DNA of 64,000 nucleotides from Vreelandella subterranea (GTDB taxonomy: Bacteria > Pseudomonadota > Gammaproteobacteria > Pseudomonadales > Halomonadaceae), in the NCBI RefSeq assembly GCF_900111305.1, contig NZ_FOGS01000013.1, positions 45,758 through 109,757 on the forward strand, written 5' to 3'. A model generated the notes under the pieces. The model had not been told where the DNA came from. It saw nothing but the letters and a program-made list of their open reading frames with translations, and made no database searches. Position numbers and translations under genes: made by a program. This document shows positions 26,182 through 34,512 of the stretch, in pieces. The first letter of the stretch is position 1. Each line of letters starts with the position of its first letter.

Positions 26182-26805
26182 CTAGGTGTTGATGGCCTGC
26201 GCGGCAATGGGCTGCTTCAGGCGGCTTTCCAGCGGTGTCAAATCGAGTTCCCAGTCACTCGGCCAGCCGATGGTGAGCGTGACTCCCTTTCCGTCATACT
26301 CGGCGTTGACCACGGGAATGGCCTGCTCCTCGCACCATCCGCGAGCAATGGATTCGTCGGCGAAGGGAAAGCATACCCGGTAGTGAACGCGTTGGATAAC
26401 TTGCCGGGTTGCCAGGGTATCGAGTGCCTTGTTCACCGCTTGGGCATAGGCCCGGGCCAGCCCGCCGGTGCCCAGTTTGGTGCCGCCAAAGTAGCGGATC
26501 ACCACGCAGCCGACCTCGCCCAACTGACTACCTTGAAGCGCCTGAAACATGGGGCGGCCGGCAGTGCCGCCGGGCTCGCCGTCATCGGAAAAGCCAATGC
26601 GCTGCTGCTCGCCCGGGGCGCCGGCAATGTAGGCCAGGCAGTGGTGGCTCGCATTGGGGTGTGCCTGCCTGGCGGCCTTTGTCAGTGCCTCCGCGGCATC
26701 AACCTCGGGGGTATGGGCTATCCAGGCAATGAAACGGCTCTTCTCGACCTCGACCTCGTCAATATGCCAAGTGCCTGGGGGCAGTTGGGGTACGCGATAA
26801 CGCAT
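26182..26805 (-). CDS. yigZ: YigZ/IMPACT family protein
   Basis: A 207-residue member of the IMPACT (UPF0029) family, homologous to eukaryotic IMPACT/Yih1, which influence GCN2 signalling. The bacterial role is unsettled. Visible hallmarks are EKSRFIAWI near residue 20, HPNASHHCLAYI, FSDDGEPGGTAGRPMFQAL and VIRYFGGTKLGTGGLARAY, followed by a C-terminal DUF1949-like ferredoxin fold. It starts 15 bp after the serine-less UmuD-like gene, so both may be on one SOS-responsive transcript. Confidence 0.9.
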   Translation of the reverse strand: MRYRVPQLPPGTWHIDEVEVEKSRFIAWIAHTPEVDAAEALTKAARQAHPNASHHCLAYIAGAPGEQQRIGFSDDGEPGGTAGRPMFQALQGSQLGEVGCVVIRYFGGTKLGTGGLARAYAQAVNKALDTLATRQVIQRVHYRVCFPFADESIARGWCEEQAIPVVNAEYDGKGVTLTIGWPSDWELDLTPLESRLKQPIAAQAINT

Positions 26806-26820
26806 GAATGTCCCGGCAAT

Positions 26821-27195
26821 TTAGTGTGTCACGGGATGATGCTCAATTCCCATGAACATGCCAAGTACCTGAATATCGCGATTATGCAAAAACACTTCGG
26901 GGTGCCGGGCATCATCCAGCCACAGGTGTACGCCCGTCCGGCTAATGCATAGCTGCTTGAGGGCCAGGGTTTGCTGATTGATTTCGGCGATAACGGTCTC
27001 GCCCTGATGATCGTCCTGATAGCGCCGAATCACGATGACATCGCCATCGAACAGGTTGCAGTCGGCCATCCGGTTGCCGCGCACCTTTAGCGTATAGGTG
27101 TTACGGCGAGTCATTCGCGCTGCTGCCGACGGGGTTGCATAGGGGCTTGGCGTTGGGCGAGTCGTCGGTAATGCAGCGTTCATCGACATGTTCAT
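26821..27195 (-). CDS. UmuD/LexA-like S24 fold protein lacking the catalytic serine
   Basis: A 124-residue protein whose C-terminal 90 residues resemble the LexA/UmuD/S24 peptidase fold: YTLKVRGNRM, then NLFDGDVIVI, ETVIAEINQQTLALKQL. In LexA and UmuD the first motif reads G-x-S-M with the nucleophilic serine. Here arginine stands in its place (RGNRM), while the catalytic lysine position (ALKQL, cf. TVKRL) is kept. There is no N-terminal helix-turn-helix. The start at 27195 follows GGAGAAAGCCG; an upstream ATG at 27231 is less likely. Two LexA boxes lie 75-125 bp upstream, and no umuC lies beside it. It cannot self-cleave by the known mechanism. It may act as a fixed UmuD'-like partner or an S24-fold regulator; function unknown. 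Confidence 0.7.
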   Translation of the reverse strand: MNMSMNAALPTTRPTPSPYATPSAAARMTRRNTYTLKVRGNRMADCNLFDGDVIVIRRYQDDHQGETVIAEINQQTLALKQLCISRTGVHLWLDDARHPEVFLHNRDIQVLGMFMGIEHHPVTH

Positions 27196-27270
27196 CGGCT
27201 TTCTCCAAATCAGCGCCCGGTCCCTAGGCAAGATCTATCGGTAGACACGATACGGTTGTTAGGTTTTTAC

Positions 27271-27286
27271 ATGTTCTTTCATACAG
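27271..27286. promoter_or_regulatory. LexA box 1 upstream of the UmuD-like gene
   Basis: ATGTTCTTTCATACAG differs from the CTGT-N8-ACAG consensus in one base and lies about 76 bp upstream of the UmuD-like start on the minus strand. Confidence 0.6.
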
Positions 27287-27304
27287 TGTTTATTCAGTAT
27301 AAAC

Positions 27305-27320
27305 CTGTTTTTGCATACAG
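27305..27320. promoter_or_regulatory. LexA box 2 upstream of the UmuD-like gene
   Basis: CTGTTTTTGCATACAG matches CTGT-N8-ACAG exactly. It lies between the minus-strand UmuD-like gene and plus-strand ccmA. SOS control of the UmuD-like gene is the simpler reading, because ccm operons are not known SOS targets. Confidence 0.75.
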
Positions 27321-27446
27321 TGCCAGGAATAATTATCCAGTGGTTTGGCAACCCGACCTGAGCGAGGGTCGCAGGTTGGCGCGACTAGCGGGGAAATGGC
27401 TTTGAGTGTAGAGTTCAAGCCAGTATTCGATTGCGTGGGGTGGCAT

Positions 27447-28067
27447 GTGTCGCTGAGTTTGCAAGGCCGTCAACTGGGGTGTGAGCGCGATGGCCGCTGG
27501 CTCTTCGAGGGGCTGGATATCGACGTCCATTGCGGTGATATATGGCACGTGGCGGGTCCCAATGGCAGTGGCAAAACCACGCTGCTAAAAGTGCTGGCCG
27601 GGCAGTTCAACGAGTTTTGCGGGGCACTCCACTGGCAAGGCAAGCCGCTGGGACAGAGTCGCGAGCACTTGGCCGCCAACATGCTCTACCTGGGGCATTC
27701 GCCAGGCGTGAGCGCGGGCCTGACACCGCTGGAAAACCTGGCCTGGTACGAGGCATTGCACGATGAATGCAGCGACGCGACGCAGCGCGAAGCCGCCCTT
27801 GCGGTCATGGGGCTTGAAGGCTTTGAAGATGTCCCGGTGGGGCATTTATCAGCAGGTCAGCAACGCCGCGTGGCACTGGCAAGACTGAGTCTCACGCCGC
27901 GTGCTCTCTGGATACTGGATGAGCCTTTTACGGCCATCGATCAGGCGGGCGTCGAGGCGCTGGAGGCGCAGTTGCTTGCCCATGCCCGGGCCGGAGGGGC
28001 CGTTGTGATGACGACCCACCATGTACTCGCTATTGACCATCTGCTGCGTCATGTTGCGTTGGGCTAA
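27447..28067 (+). CDS. ccmA: Cytochrome c maturation ATP-binding protein CcmA
   Basis: The ATPase of the CcmAB complex releases holo-CcmE from CcmC during heme delivery to c-type cytochromes. The GTG at 27447, preceded by a GGGG-rich site, gives 206 residues (E. coli 207) beginning just before LQGRQLGCERDGRWLFEGLD. Earlier in-frame starts (ATG 27396, TTG 27345) would add an unmatched extension. Walker A is GPNGSGKTT, the signature is HLSAGQQRRVALARL, and Walker B is LWILDEPFTAID. It is the first gene of the ccmABCDEFGHI operon. Confidence 0.92.
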   Translation: MSLSLQGRQLGCERDGRWLFEGLDIDVHCGDIWHVAGPNGSGKTTLLKVLAGQFNEFCGALHWQGKPLGQSREHLAANMLYLGHSPGVSAGLTPLENLAWYEALHDECSDATQREAALAVMGLEGFEDVPVGHLSAGQQRRVALARLSLTPRALWILDEPFTAIDQAGVEALEAQLLAHARAGGAVVMTTHHVLAIDHLLRHVALG

Positions 28068-28078
28068 AGGAGCCAGAG

Positions 28079-28810
28079 TTGCCGCCTTCAGAAACCACAC
28101 AGCGCGTTGCGGTACTGGCCGAACCGACCTCCAGGCGCCTCGGCGTCGCCTTTGGCGCAACCCTGTTACGTGACCTTAATCGCGTGCGCCGTCGGCGCGG
28201 TGAAGTGCTGAATCCGCTGGTCTTCTATGCCCTGGCGGTTAGTTTATTTCCCATCGGTATTTCACCCGAGGCCGAGCTGCTGGCCGTCATGGCGCCGGGG
28301 CTGTTATGGGTCACGGCGCTACTCGCCACGCTGTTGTCGCTGGATGGCCTTTTTCGCAGTGATTTCGATGACGGCAGCCTGGAGCAGATGATGCTTTCCC
28401 CTCAGCCGCTTGCGGCATTGAGCATCGCCAAGGTGGCCGCCCATTGGCTGGTTACCGGCTTGCCGCTGGCGCTCATGGCACCCCTGCTGGGCATCATGCT
28501 GGCACTGCCTTTCCATAGCATGGGGGTGTTGATGGCATCGTTAGCGCTGGGGAGTGCCAGCTTGAGCCTCATCGGCGGTATTGGTGCGGCATTAACCGTC
28601 GGTTTGCCCCGGGGTGGCGTGCTACTCTCGCTACTGGTTTTGCCGCTGTATATTCCGGTGCTGATTTTTGGCACCGGGGCGGTTCAGGCGGCTATCCAGG
28701 GCGATGCCGTACTGCCTCACCTGGCGATGCTTGGCGCCTTGTTGGCCGCGGCGCTGATATTTGCTCCCTGGGCCATTGCCGCGTCGCTGCGTATCAGTAT
28801 TAACGGGTAG
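28079..28810 (+). CDS. ccmB: Heme exporter protein CcmB
   Basis: The membrane partner of CcmA. A TTG at 28079 with AAAGGAG just upstream gives 243 residues, somewhat longer than the usual about 220. The extra part is the hydrophilic N-terminus before [28 protein letters not shown]. Six hydrophobic spans and the conserved [22 protein letters not shown] segment identify the family. It starts 11 bp after ccmA. Confidence 0.93.
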   Translation: MPPSETTQRVAVLAEPTSRRLGVAFGATLLRDLNRVRRRRGEVLNPLVFYALAVSLFPIGISPEAELLAVMAPGLLWVTALLATLLSLDGLFRSDFDDGSLEQMMLSPQPLAALSIAKVAAHWLVTGLPLALMAPLLGIMLALPFHSMGVLMASLALGSASLSLIGGIGAALTVGLPRGGVLLSLLVLPLYIPVLIFGTGAVQAAIQGDAVLPHLAMLGALLAAALIFAPWAIAASLRISING

Positions 28811-28823
28811 GGATGAGCACTGT

Positions 28824-29564
28824 ATGTGGGGCTTGATACATAAGCTGGGGTCGCCAAAGTGGTTTTATTACCGGAGCGCAGCGCTGCAACCCTGGTGCTG
28901 GGGCGTGGCTACCGTGTTGCTGCTGGTCGGCAGCGTATGGGGGCTTGTCTTCGCCCCCGCCGACTACCAGCAGGGCAACAGCTTCCGCATCATTTATGTG
29001 CATGTGCCCGCCGCCTTTTTGGCCCAGTCGGTGTTTGTCGCCATGGCGGTTTCCGGGCTTGTTTTCATGGTCTGGAAAATCAAGCTTGCCGATATGGCGG
29101 CCGCGGCCATGGCCCCGCTGGGCGCGGCCATGACCTTTGTCGCGCTGTTTTCCGGCGCGGTGTGGGGCGTGCCCACCTGGGGCACATGGTGGATATGGGA
29201 CGCCCGGTTGACGTCCATGCTTATTCTGCTGTTCTTATATCTGGGTGTGATAGCGCTGCGCGGCGCCTTTAGCCGCCGGGATAGCGGTGCGCGGGCAGCA
29301 TCGGTGTTGGCCATGGTCGGCGTGATCAATATTCCCATCATCAAGTACTCGGTGGACTGGTGGTACACCTTGCACCAGCCCGCTTCATTTACGCTGACCT
29401 CCCGACCCGCGATGCCGATGGAAATGTGGCTGCCGTTGCTGATTATGGTGGTGGGCTTTTACGGCTTCTTTATTGCCCTTACGCTGACCCGTACGCGCAG
29501 TGAAATACTCCGTCGAGAAGCCAACACGCGCTGGGTGAAAGCGTTGCTTGAGGAGGTTAACTGA
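28824..29564 (+). CDS. ccmC: Heme handling protein CcmC
   Basis: CcmC loads heme onto CcmE at the periplasmic face of the inner membrane. The ATG at 28824 gives 246 residues with six predicted spans. The tryptophan-rich heme motif ([15 protein letters not shown]) lies near residue 120, with flanking histidines in IYVHVPAA and TLHQPASF. The stop codon shares a base with the ccmD start, indicating translational coupling. Confidence 0.95.
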   Translation: MWGLIHKLGSPKWFYYRSAALQPWCWGVATVLLLVGSVWGLVFAPADYQQGNSFRIIYVHVPAAFLAQSVFVAMAVSGLVFMVWKIKLADMAAAAMAPLGAAMTFVALFSGAVWGVPTWGTWWIWDARLTSMLILLFLYLGVIALRGAFSRRDSGARAASVLAMVGVINIPIIKYSVDWWYTLHQPASFTLTSRPAMPMEMWLPLLIMVVGFYGFFIALTLTRTRSEILRREANTRWVKALLEEVN

Positions 29565-29773
29565 TGGTGGCCTCGTTGGCTGAATGGGTGTCGATGGGCG
29601 AGCACGGTGTCTACGTGTGGTCTGCCTGGGGTATCACGGCCTTGTTTATACTGGGTCTGACGCTCCATGCCCGGCTTGAACGTCGACTATTGCTCAAACA
29701 CCTCAAGCGGGTGGCGCGTCGGCAGACCGCACCCCCACAGCAAAGAGGGCATTGCGATGACCCCAAAGCGTAA
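29564..29773 (+). CDS. ccmD: Heme exporter protein CcmD
   Basis: A small single-span protein that stabilises the CcmABC-CcmE complex. The 69 residues have a membrane span at about 18-37 (VWSAWGITALFILGLTLHARL) followed by a basic cytoplasmic tail, as in other CcmD. Its ATG overlaps the ccmC stop by one base and its end overlaps the ccmE start by 17 bp. Confidence 0.88.
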   Translation: MVASLAEWVSMGEHGVYVWSAWGITALFILGLTLHARLERRLLLKHLKRVARRQTAPPQQRGHCDDPKA

Positions 29774-30245
29774 GCGCAAGCTTTATGTGATCGTGACGCT
29801 GGTCAGCCTGGCCGCCGTGGCCGTTGGCCTGACGCTGTATGCGCTGCGGGCCAACATCAATCTGTTTTTTAGCCCGGTGCAGATCGCCCAGGGCGAGGCC
29901 CCCATGTCGCGCTCCATCCGTGCGGGGGGCATGGTGAAGGTCGGCTCGGTATCCCGCGATGCCGAGAGCCTTGATGTTGCGTTTACGGTTACCGACTTTG
30001 TGGGCGACCTGCAGGTTGATTACCAGGGCATTCTCCCCGACCTGTTTCGTGAAGGGCAGGGCGTGGTCGTGGTGGGCGAGCTGCAAGATGATGGTCGTTT
30101 TCGCGCCAAAGACGTACTGGCCCGACACGACGAGAACTATATGCCCCCCGAGGTGGCACAAGCCCTGGAAGAGGCCGGTTACTCGCCCGCCGATTTTCAG
30201 GCCAAGGCCGCCGAGGTAGGCCAGCAGCGCAAGGACGATACGTGA
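29757..30245 (+). CDS. ccmE: Heme chaperone CcmE
   Basis: CcmE covalently binds heme in the periplasm and passes it to CcmF. The start at 29757 gives 162 residues: a basic N-terminus, one membrane anchor at about 9-29, and a beta-barrel domain. The heme-attachment histidine is His124 with Tyr128 in LARHDENYMP. The start overlaps ccmD; the frame opens earlier but without similarity. Confidence 0.95.
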   Translation: MTPKRKRKLYVIVTLVSLAAVAVGLTLYALRANINLFFSPVQIAQGEAPMSRSIRAGGMVKVGSVSRDAESLDVAFTVTDFVGDLQVDYQGILPDLFREGQGVVVVGELQDDGRFRAKDVLARHDENYMPPEVAQALEEAGYSPADFQAKAAEVGQQRKDDT

Positions 30246-30291
30246 TGCGCCAACACCTCGCCGTCGATTGTCGTGCTCAGCCGGAGTCCCC

Positions 30292-32271
30292 ATGCTGACG
30301 CGGATATTGCCCGAAATAGGTCATTTCGCCCTGATCATTGCGCTACTGATGGCGGTGGTACAATCAGTGCTGCCATTGGCCGGGGCCGCAACGCGACGCC
30401 CTCTGTGGATGGCCTACGGGCAACCCATGGCCACCGGCCAGTTTCTGTTTGTGCTGCTGGCCTACGCCTGCTTGACGGCCAGTTACGCCATGGACGACTT
30501 CAGCGTGGTGAATGTCGCCAACAACTCCAATTCGCTGTTGCCCTGGTATTACAAGCTCAGCGCCGTATGGGGCAACCATGAAGGCTCGGTGCTGCTGTGG
30601 AGCCTGATGCTGGCGGGCTGGGGATGCGTTGCCGGCTGGTGGTCGCGGCGTTTGCCCAGGGACATGCTCGCCCGTGTGCTCGGTATCCTGGGGCTGATCA
30701 GCGTCGGCTTTCTGTTGTTTATCCTATTGACCTCGAACCCCTTCGAGCGGCATCTGCCTGACATCCCCGCCGATGGCGCGGACCTTAACCCCCTGTTGCA
30801 GGATATCGGTCTGATCATTCATCCGCCCATGCTGTATATGGGCTATGTCGGGTTTTCGGTGGTGTTCGCCTTTGCCATCGCCGCCTTGCTGGGAGGGCGC
30901 CTGGATGCCGCCTGGACCCGCTGGGCAAGGCCCTGGACCAACGCCGCCTGGGCGTTTCTGACGGTCGGGATTGCGCTGGGCAGCTGGTGGGCCTACTACG
31001 AGCTGGGCTGGGGCGGCTGGTGGTTCTGGGACCCGGTGGAAAACGCCTCGCTGCTGCCATGGCTCACCGGTACGGCTCTGATCCACTCGCTGGCGGTCAC
31101 CGAAAAACGCGGCTCCTTCAAGAGCTGGACGGTACTGCTGGCGATTGCCACCTTTTCGCTTTCGCTGATGGGCACCTTCCTGGTTCGTTCCGGTGTGCTG
31201 ACCTCGGTGCACGCCTTTGCCAACGACCCCTCGCGGGGGCTTTTCATTCTGGTGCTGCTGGCTATTACCGTCACGCTTTCCCTGATCGTATTTGCCCTGC
31301 GCGCGCCACGTGTCAGCCATGCCGTGCGGTTTAACTGGCTGTCCCGGGATGCCCTGCTGCTGATCAATAATGGCCTGCTGGTGACCGCGACGATGACGGT
31401 GCTGCTGGGCACGCTGTATCCCTTGATCCTGGATTCCCTGGGGCTTGGCAAGATCAGCGTGGGGCCGCCTTATTTCAATGCGCTGTTTGTTCCGCTGACG
31501 GTGATTACCTGCCTGTTCATGGGCCTGGGGCCGATGGCACAGTGGAAGTCGACATCGCCTGGCAAGCTGGTGCGCAAGCTGTGGCTGGCCGGATTGGTGG
31601 CGCTGGGGCTCGGGGCACTGGTGCCGCTGGTGTATCGCGGCGAATGGAACCTCTGGGTGACCTTGGGGTTGTCGACGGCGCTGTGGATAGGGCTGTCATT
31701 GAGCCGTGACCTGTTCGATAAAGTGCGGCATCGGCACTCGATATGGAAAGGGCTGCGCCGCCTGTCGCTGGCCTACTGGGGCATGGTGCTGGGCCATCTG
31801 GGGGTGGCGGTGACGATTGTCGGCGCCACGGTGGTCAGCCAATATGCGGTGGAGCGCAACGTGCGCATGTCGCCGGATATCAGCGTCGAGGTGGCTGGCT
31901 ATCACTTTACCATGACCGAGCTCTTTGACCGGCGCGGTGCCAACTTTCTGGCCGACACCGCTGTCATTGAGGTACAGCGCGGTGACAGTCACCGCCGTTT
32001 CGAGATGCAGCCAGAAAAGCGGCTGTATCTGGCGACGGGCATGCCCATGACCCAGGTGGCGCTTAGACCGGGCCTCTTTCGTGATCTTTACGTGGCCATG
32101 GGCGAAGAACTGGACGACGGCAGCTGGGCGATGCGTATCCAGTACAAGCCCTTCGTACGCTGGCTGTGGCTCGGCGGTCTGCTGATGGCGCTGGGCGGTG
32201 TACTGGCGGTGTTCGACAAGCGCTACCGTAAGACGCGCCCGGCACGATTGACCCAGGAGGGACAGGCATGA
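30292..32271 (+). CDS. ccmF: Cytochrome c heme lyase subunit CcmF
   Basis: CcmF is the large membrane component that ligates heme from CcmE to the CXXCH motif of apocytochromes. The ATG at 30292 follows CCGGAGTCCCC and gives 659 residues with about 15 spans. The WWD-type heme motif is WGGWWFWDPVENASLLPW near residue 240, with HPPMLYMGYVGFSV just before it. It overlaps ccmG by 4 bp (ATGA). Confidence 0.95.
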   Translation: MLTRILPEIGHFALIIALLMAVVQSVLPLAGAATRRPLWMAYGQPMATGQFLFVLLAYACLTASYAMDDFSVVNVANNSNSLLPWYYKLSAVWGNHEGSVLLWSLMLAGWGCVAGWWSRRLPRDMLARVLGILGLISVGFLLFILLTSNPFERHLPDIPADGADLNPLLQDIGLIIHPPMLYMGYVGFSVVFAFAIAALLGGRLDAAWTRWARPWTNAAWAFLTVGIALGSWWAYYELGWGGWWFWDPVENASLLPWLTGTALIHSLAVTEKRGSFKSWTVLLAIATFSLSLMGTFLVRSGVLTSVHAFANDPSRGLFILVLLAITVTLSLIVFALRAPRVSHAVRFNWLSRDALLLINNGLLVTATMTVLLGTLYPLILDSLGLGKISVGPPYFNALFVPLTVITCLFMGLGPMAQWKSTSPGKLVRKLWLAGLVALGLGALVPLVYRGEWNLWVTLGLSTALWIGLSLSRDLFDKVRHRHSIWKGLRRLSLAYWGMVLGHLGVAVTIVGATVVSQYAVERNVRMSPDISVEVAGYHFTMTELFDRRGANFLADTAVIEVQRGDSHRRFEMQPEKRLYLATGMPMTQVALRPGLFRDLYVAMGEELDDGSWAMRIQYKPFVRWLWLGGLLMALGGVLAVFDKRYRKTRPARLTQEGQA

Positions 32272-32795
32272 AGCGACGCTGGCTCTTGTTTCTGTTACCC
32301 GTTGCGTTTTTAGGGCTGGCGCTGTTTTTCTTTGAGCGCCTGTCCCAGGACCCCGCTGATCGTGACTCGGCGCTGATGGCCCGCGACTTTCCCGCCTTTG
32401 AGGCCACGACGCTTGCAGACGAAAATCAGCGGGTTGATCAATCGTTGCTCAAAGGCCAGCTGACACTGGTCAACGTGTGGGGCGAGTGGTGCGCCGCCTG
32501 TCGCCAGGAAATGCCCCAGCTCCTTGACCTGGCGGACCGTGGCATCCGTCTGGTGGGGGTCAACTACCGGGATACCCGTGAGAATGGCCTGGCGTTTCTG
32601 AATGAGTTCGGCGATCCCTTTGCGGCCAATATTTTTGACCCTGAAGGTGACCTGGGTTTTGAGCTTGGCGTCATTGGCGCGCCAGAGACCTTTGTGGTCG
32701 ATGCGCAGGGTATCATTCGCTACCACCATAAAGGCTATGTATCCCCCGAGGATGTTCGCAACCGTCTGCTGCCGGAGGTGGAAAAATGGCGCTAA
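32268..32795 (+). CDS. ccmG: Periplasmic thiol-disulfide oxidoreductase CcmG/DsbE
   Basis: A membrane-anchored thioredoxin-like protein that keeps apocytochrome cysteines reduced for heme attachment. The 175 residues have an N-terminal anchor (about 5-22) and the redox motif CAAC (Cys75 and Cys78) in WGEWCAACRQEMPQL. A family-typical GVIGAPETFVVD segment follows near residue 140. Translationally coupled to ccmF and overlaps ccmH by 10 bp. Confidence 0.93.
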   Translation: MKRRWLLFLLPVAFLGLALFFFERLSQDPADRDSALMARDFPAFEATTLADENQRVDQSLLKGQLTLVNVWGEWCAACRQEMPQLLDLADRGIRLVGVNYRDTRENGLAFLNEFGDPFAANIFDPEGDLGFELGVIGAPETFVVDAQGIIRYHHKGYVSPEDVRNRLLPEVEKWR

Positions 32796-33256
32796 TTCGC
32801 GGCTTTGGCCTGGTAGTGCTGATGCTATGCGCGCTATCGGCGTGGTCGGCCGGTATCGAGCTGCGCGACTTTGACGACCCGGTGAAGGAACAGCGCTATC
32901 GCGACCTGACCGCCTCCATGCGCTGCCCGCTGTGTGAAAACCAGGCGATCGATGATTCCGATGCGCCTATTTCGGCGGACATGCGGGAACGCGTGTATCA
33001 GTTGCTTGACGAGGGTAAGTCGGACACGGAAATCATCCATCACATGGTGCAGCGGTTTGGCGACTACATTCTCTACAACCCGCGCCTGGAACAGCGTACC
33101 TATCTACTCTGGGGCTTGCCGGTCGGGCTCTTGGTGCTGGTGGGTGTTGTCGTCGCCTTGATCGTCAGAGCCCGTCGCCATGCCTCGGCGAAGGCGCTGA
33201 GCCCTGACGAGCAGGCGCGACTGGATGCCCTCATCGCGCGTAAGGAGTCGTCGTGA
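32786..33256 (+). CDS. ccmH: Cytochrome c maturation protein CcmH (CcmL-type redox domain)
   Basis: The redox subunit of the heme lyase complex. The 156 residues start with a signal peptide (about 1-22), carry the CPLC redox pair Cys47 and Cys50 in RCPLCENQ with the conserved three-helix domain (MRERVYQLLDEGKSDTEII), and end with a membrane span at about 105-127. In this lineage the TPR part is a separate gene, ccmI, which overlaps by 4 bp. Confidence 0.93.
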   Translation: MALIRGFGLVVLMLCALSAWSAGIELRDFDDPVKEQRYRDLTASMRCPLCENQAIDDSDAPISADMRERVYQLLDEGKSDTEIIHHMVQRFGDYILYNPRLEQRTYLLWGLPVGLLVLVGVVVALIVRARRHASAKALSPDEQARLDALIARKESS

Positions 33257-34494
33257 CCCTGCTTTGGATTGCCCTTGCCTGCGCATTGCTGCCTGCGCTC
33301 TGGCTGCTGGTGCTGCCGTTACGCACGGCGCGCCGCTGGCGCGATAAACAGCTGGCATTCGAGCAGCATGACGCCGCCGCCGAGCAGAATGTCGCCATCT
33401 TCCGGCGGCGTCTGGCGGCGCTTGAGAACGCCCATGCCGACGGCAAAGTGGACGTCGCGCAATTGGCTGAAGAGCGTCTTGAACTGGAGCGCAGCCTGCT
33501 GGACGATACCGCCACCCTGCAGCGTCGGCCGCTCAAGCCTTATGCATCGGGGCGCTGGGTCGTGCCGCTGGTGATGCTCGCGCTGGGGGCAGGCAGCCTG
33601 GCGTGGTACCAGCAGAAGGGCGCGGCGGACGATCTCGTGCTGTGGACCATTGGTCAGGAGGTTCGCGAACACCCGGAGGGCTCACGGGAGATGTATATCG
33701 AGCGGCTTGAAGCTCAGGCGTTACAGCAGCCGTCGAACCCCAACCTGTGGAGCACGCTGTTTCCGCTATACCGGCAAACCGGCCAAGCGGATGACGCCGT
33801 GGCGGCGCTTGAGCGTTTGATCGCTCTGGAAGGCCGTCAGCCATCGCTGTTAGCCCAGCTCGCGCAGCTGCGCTTTTTCATGGCCGGGCGTGAGCTCACC
33901 GACGAGGTAAAGGGGTTGGTGGACGACGTGCTGGCGGAAGATCCCCGTCAGCCCACTGCCTTGGGTATACTCGGCATCCACGCCTTCGACGCTGGCGACT
34001 ACGCGCAGGCGATCGACCGCTGGCGGCGTGCCGTGGCCAATGTTGAGAACCCGGATATCGCCGCATCGCTGCGCGAGGGAATTCAGGTGGCGCAATCGCG
34101 CCTGGGGGAAGAAGGCCGTCAAGTCGCGCAGGCAGACGGCCCGGGGGTGCGGGTCAGGGTGTCGCTTGACCCCGTTCTGGCAAGTCAGGTTGACGGTGAT
34201 GATAAAGTCTTTATCGTTGCCCGCGATGTGGATGGCGAACAGCCACCGCTGGCGGTGGCTCAAGGCCTGGTCTCAGAACTGCCAATGACCGTCGTGCTGG
34301 ATGACCGTGCGGCCATGACGGCCGATGCGCAGATATCGCGAGCGCGCGAGGTACGCCTGATGGTACGTGTTTCACCAAGTGGCCAGGCCAGCCCTCAGGC
34401 GGGGGATCTATGGGGTTCTGTCGAGCGGGTCGACGTTGGCCCGATTAACGCACGAGAGGCTACCAGGGTAACTATTGATCGTGTCTTTGAATAA
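33253..34494 (+). CDS. ccmI: Cytochrome c biogenesis protein CcmI (TPR apocytochrome chaperone)
   Basis: CcmI presents apocytochrome c to the heme lyase. The 413 residues have two N-terminal membrane spans (about 1-25 and 95-115) separated by a charged coiled region, then tetratricopeptide-like helices (about 130-280; NPNLWSTLFPLYRQTGQADDAVAALERL) and a beta-rich C-terminal domain. It is the last gene of the ccm operon; smc follows after 18 bp with no visible terminator, so readthrough into smc is possible. Confidence 0.9.
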   Translation: MTLLWIALACALLPALWLLVLPLRTARRWRDKQLAFEQHDAAAEQNVAIFRRRLAALENAHADGKVDVAQLAEERLELERSLLDDTATLQRRPLKPYASGRWVVPLVMLALGAGSLAWYQQKGAADDLVLWTIGQEVREHPEGSREMYIERLEAQALQQPSNPNLWSTLFPLYRQTGQADDAVAALERLIALEGRQPSLLAQLAQLRFFMAGRELTDEVKGLVDDVLAEDPRQPTALGILGIHAFDAGDYAQAIDRWRRAVANVENPDIAASLREGIQVAQSRLGEEGRQVAQADGPGVRVRVSLDPVLASQVDGDDKVFIVARDVDGEQPPLAVAQGLVSELPMTVVLDDRAAMTADAQISRAREVRLMVRVSPSGQASPQAGDLWGSVERVDVGPINAREATRVTIDRVFE

Positions 34495-34512
34495 TCTCAA
34501 CGTGAAGTCTCC

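Noticed and set aside
27271..27320. LexA boxes controlling the ccm operon
   Set aside because: The boxes lie between divergent genes, but cytochrome c maturation is not a known SOS function and the UmuD-like gene is the natural target.
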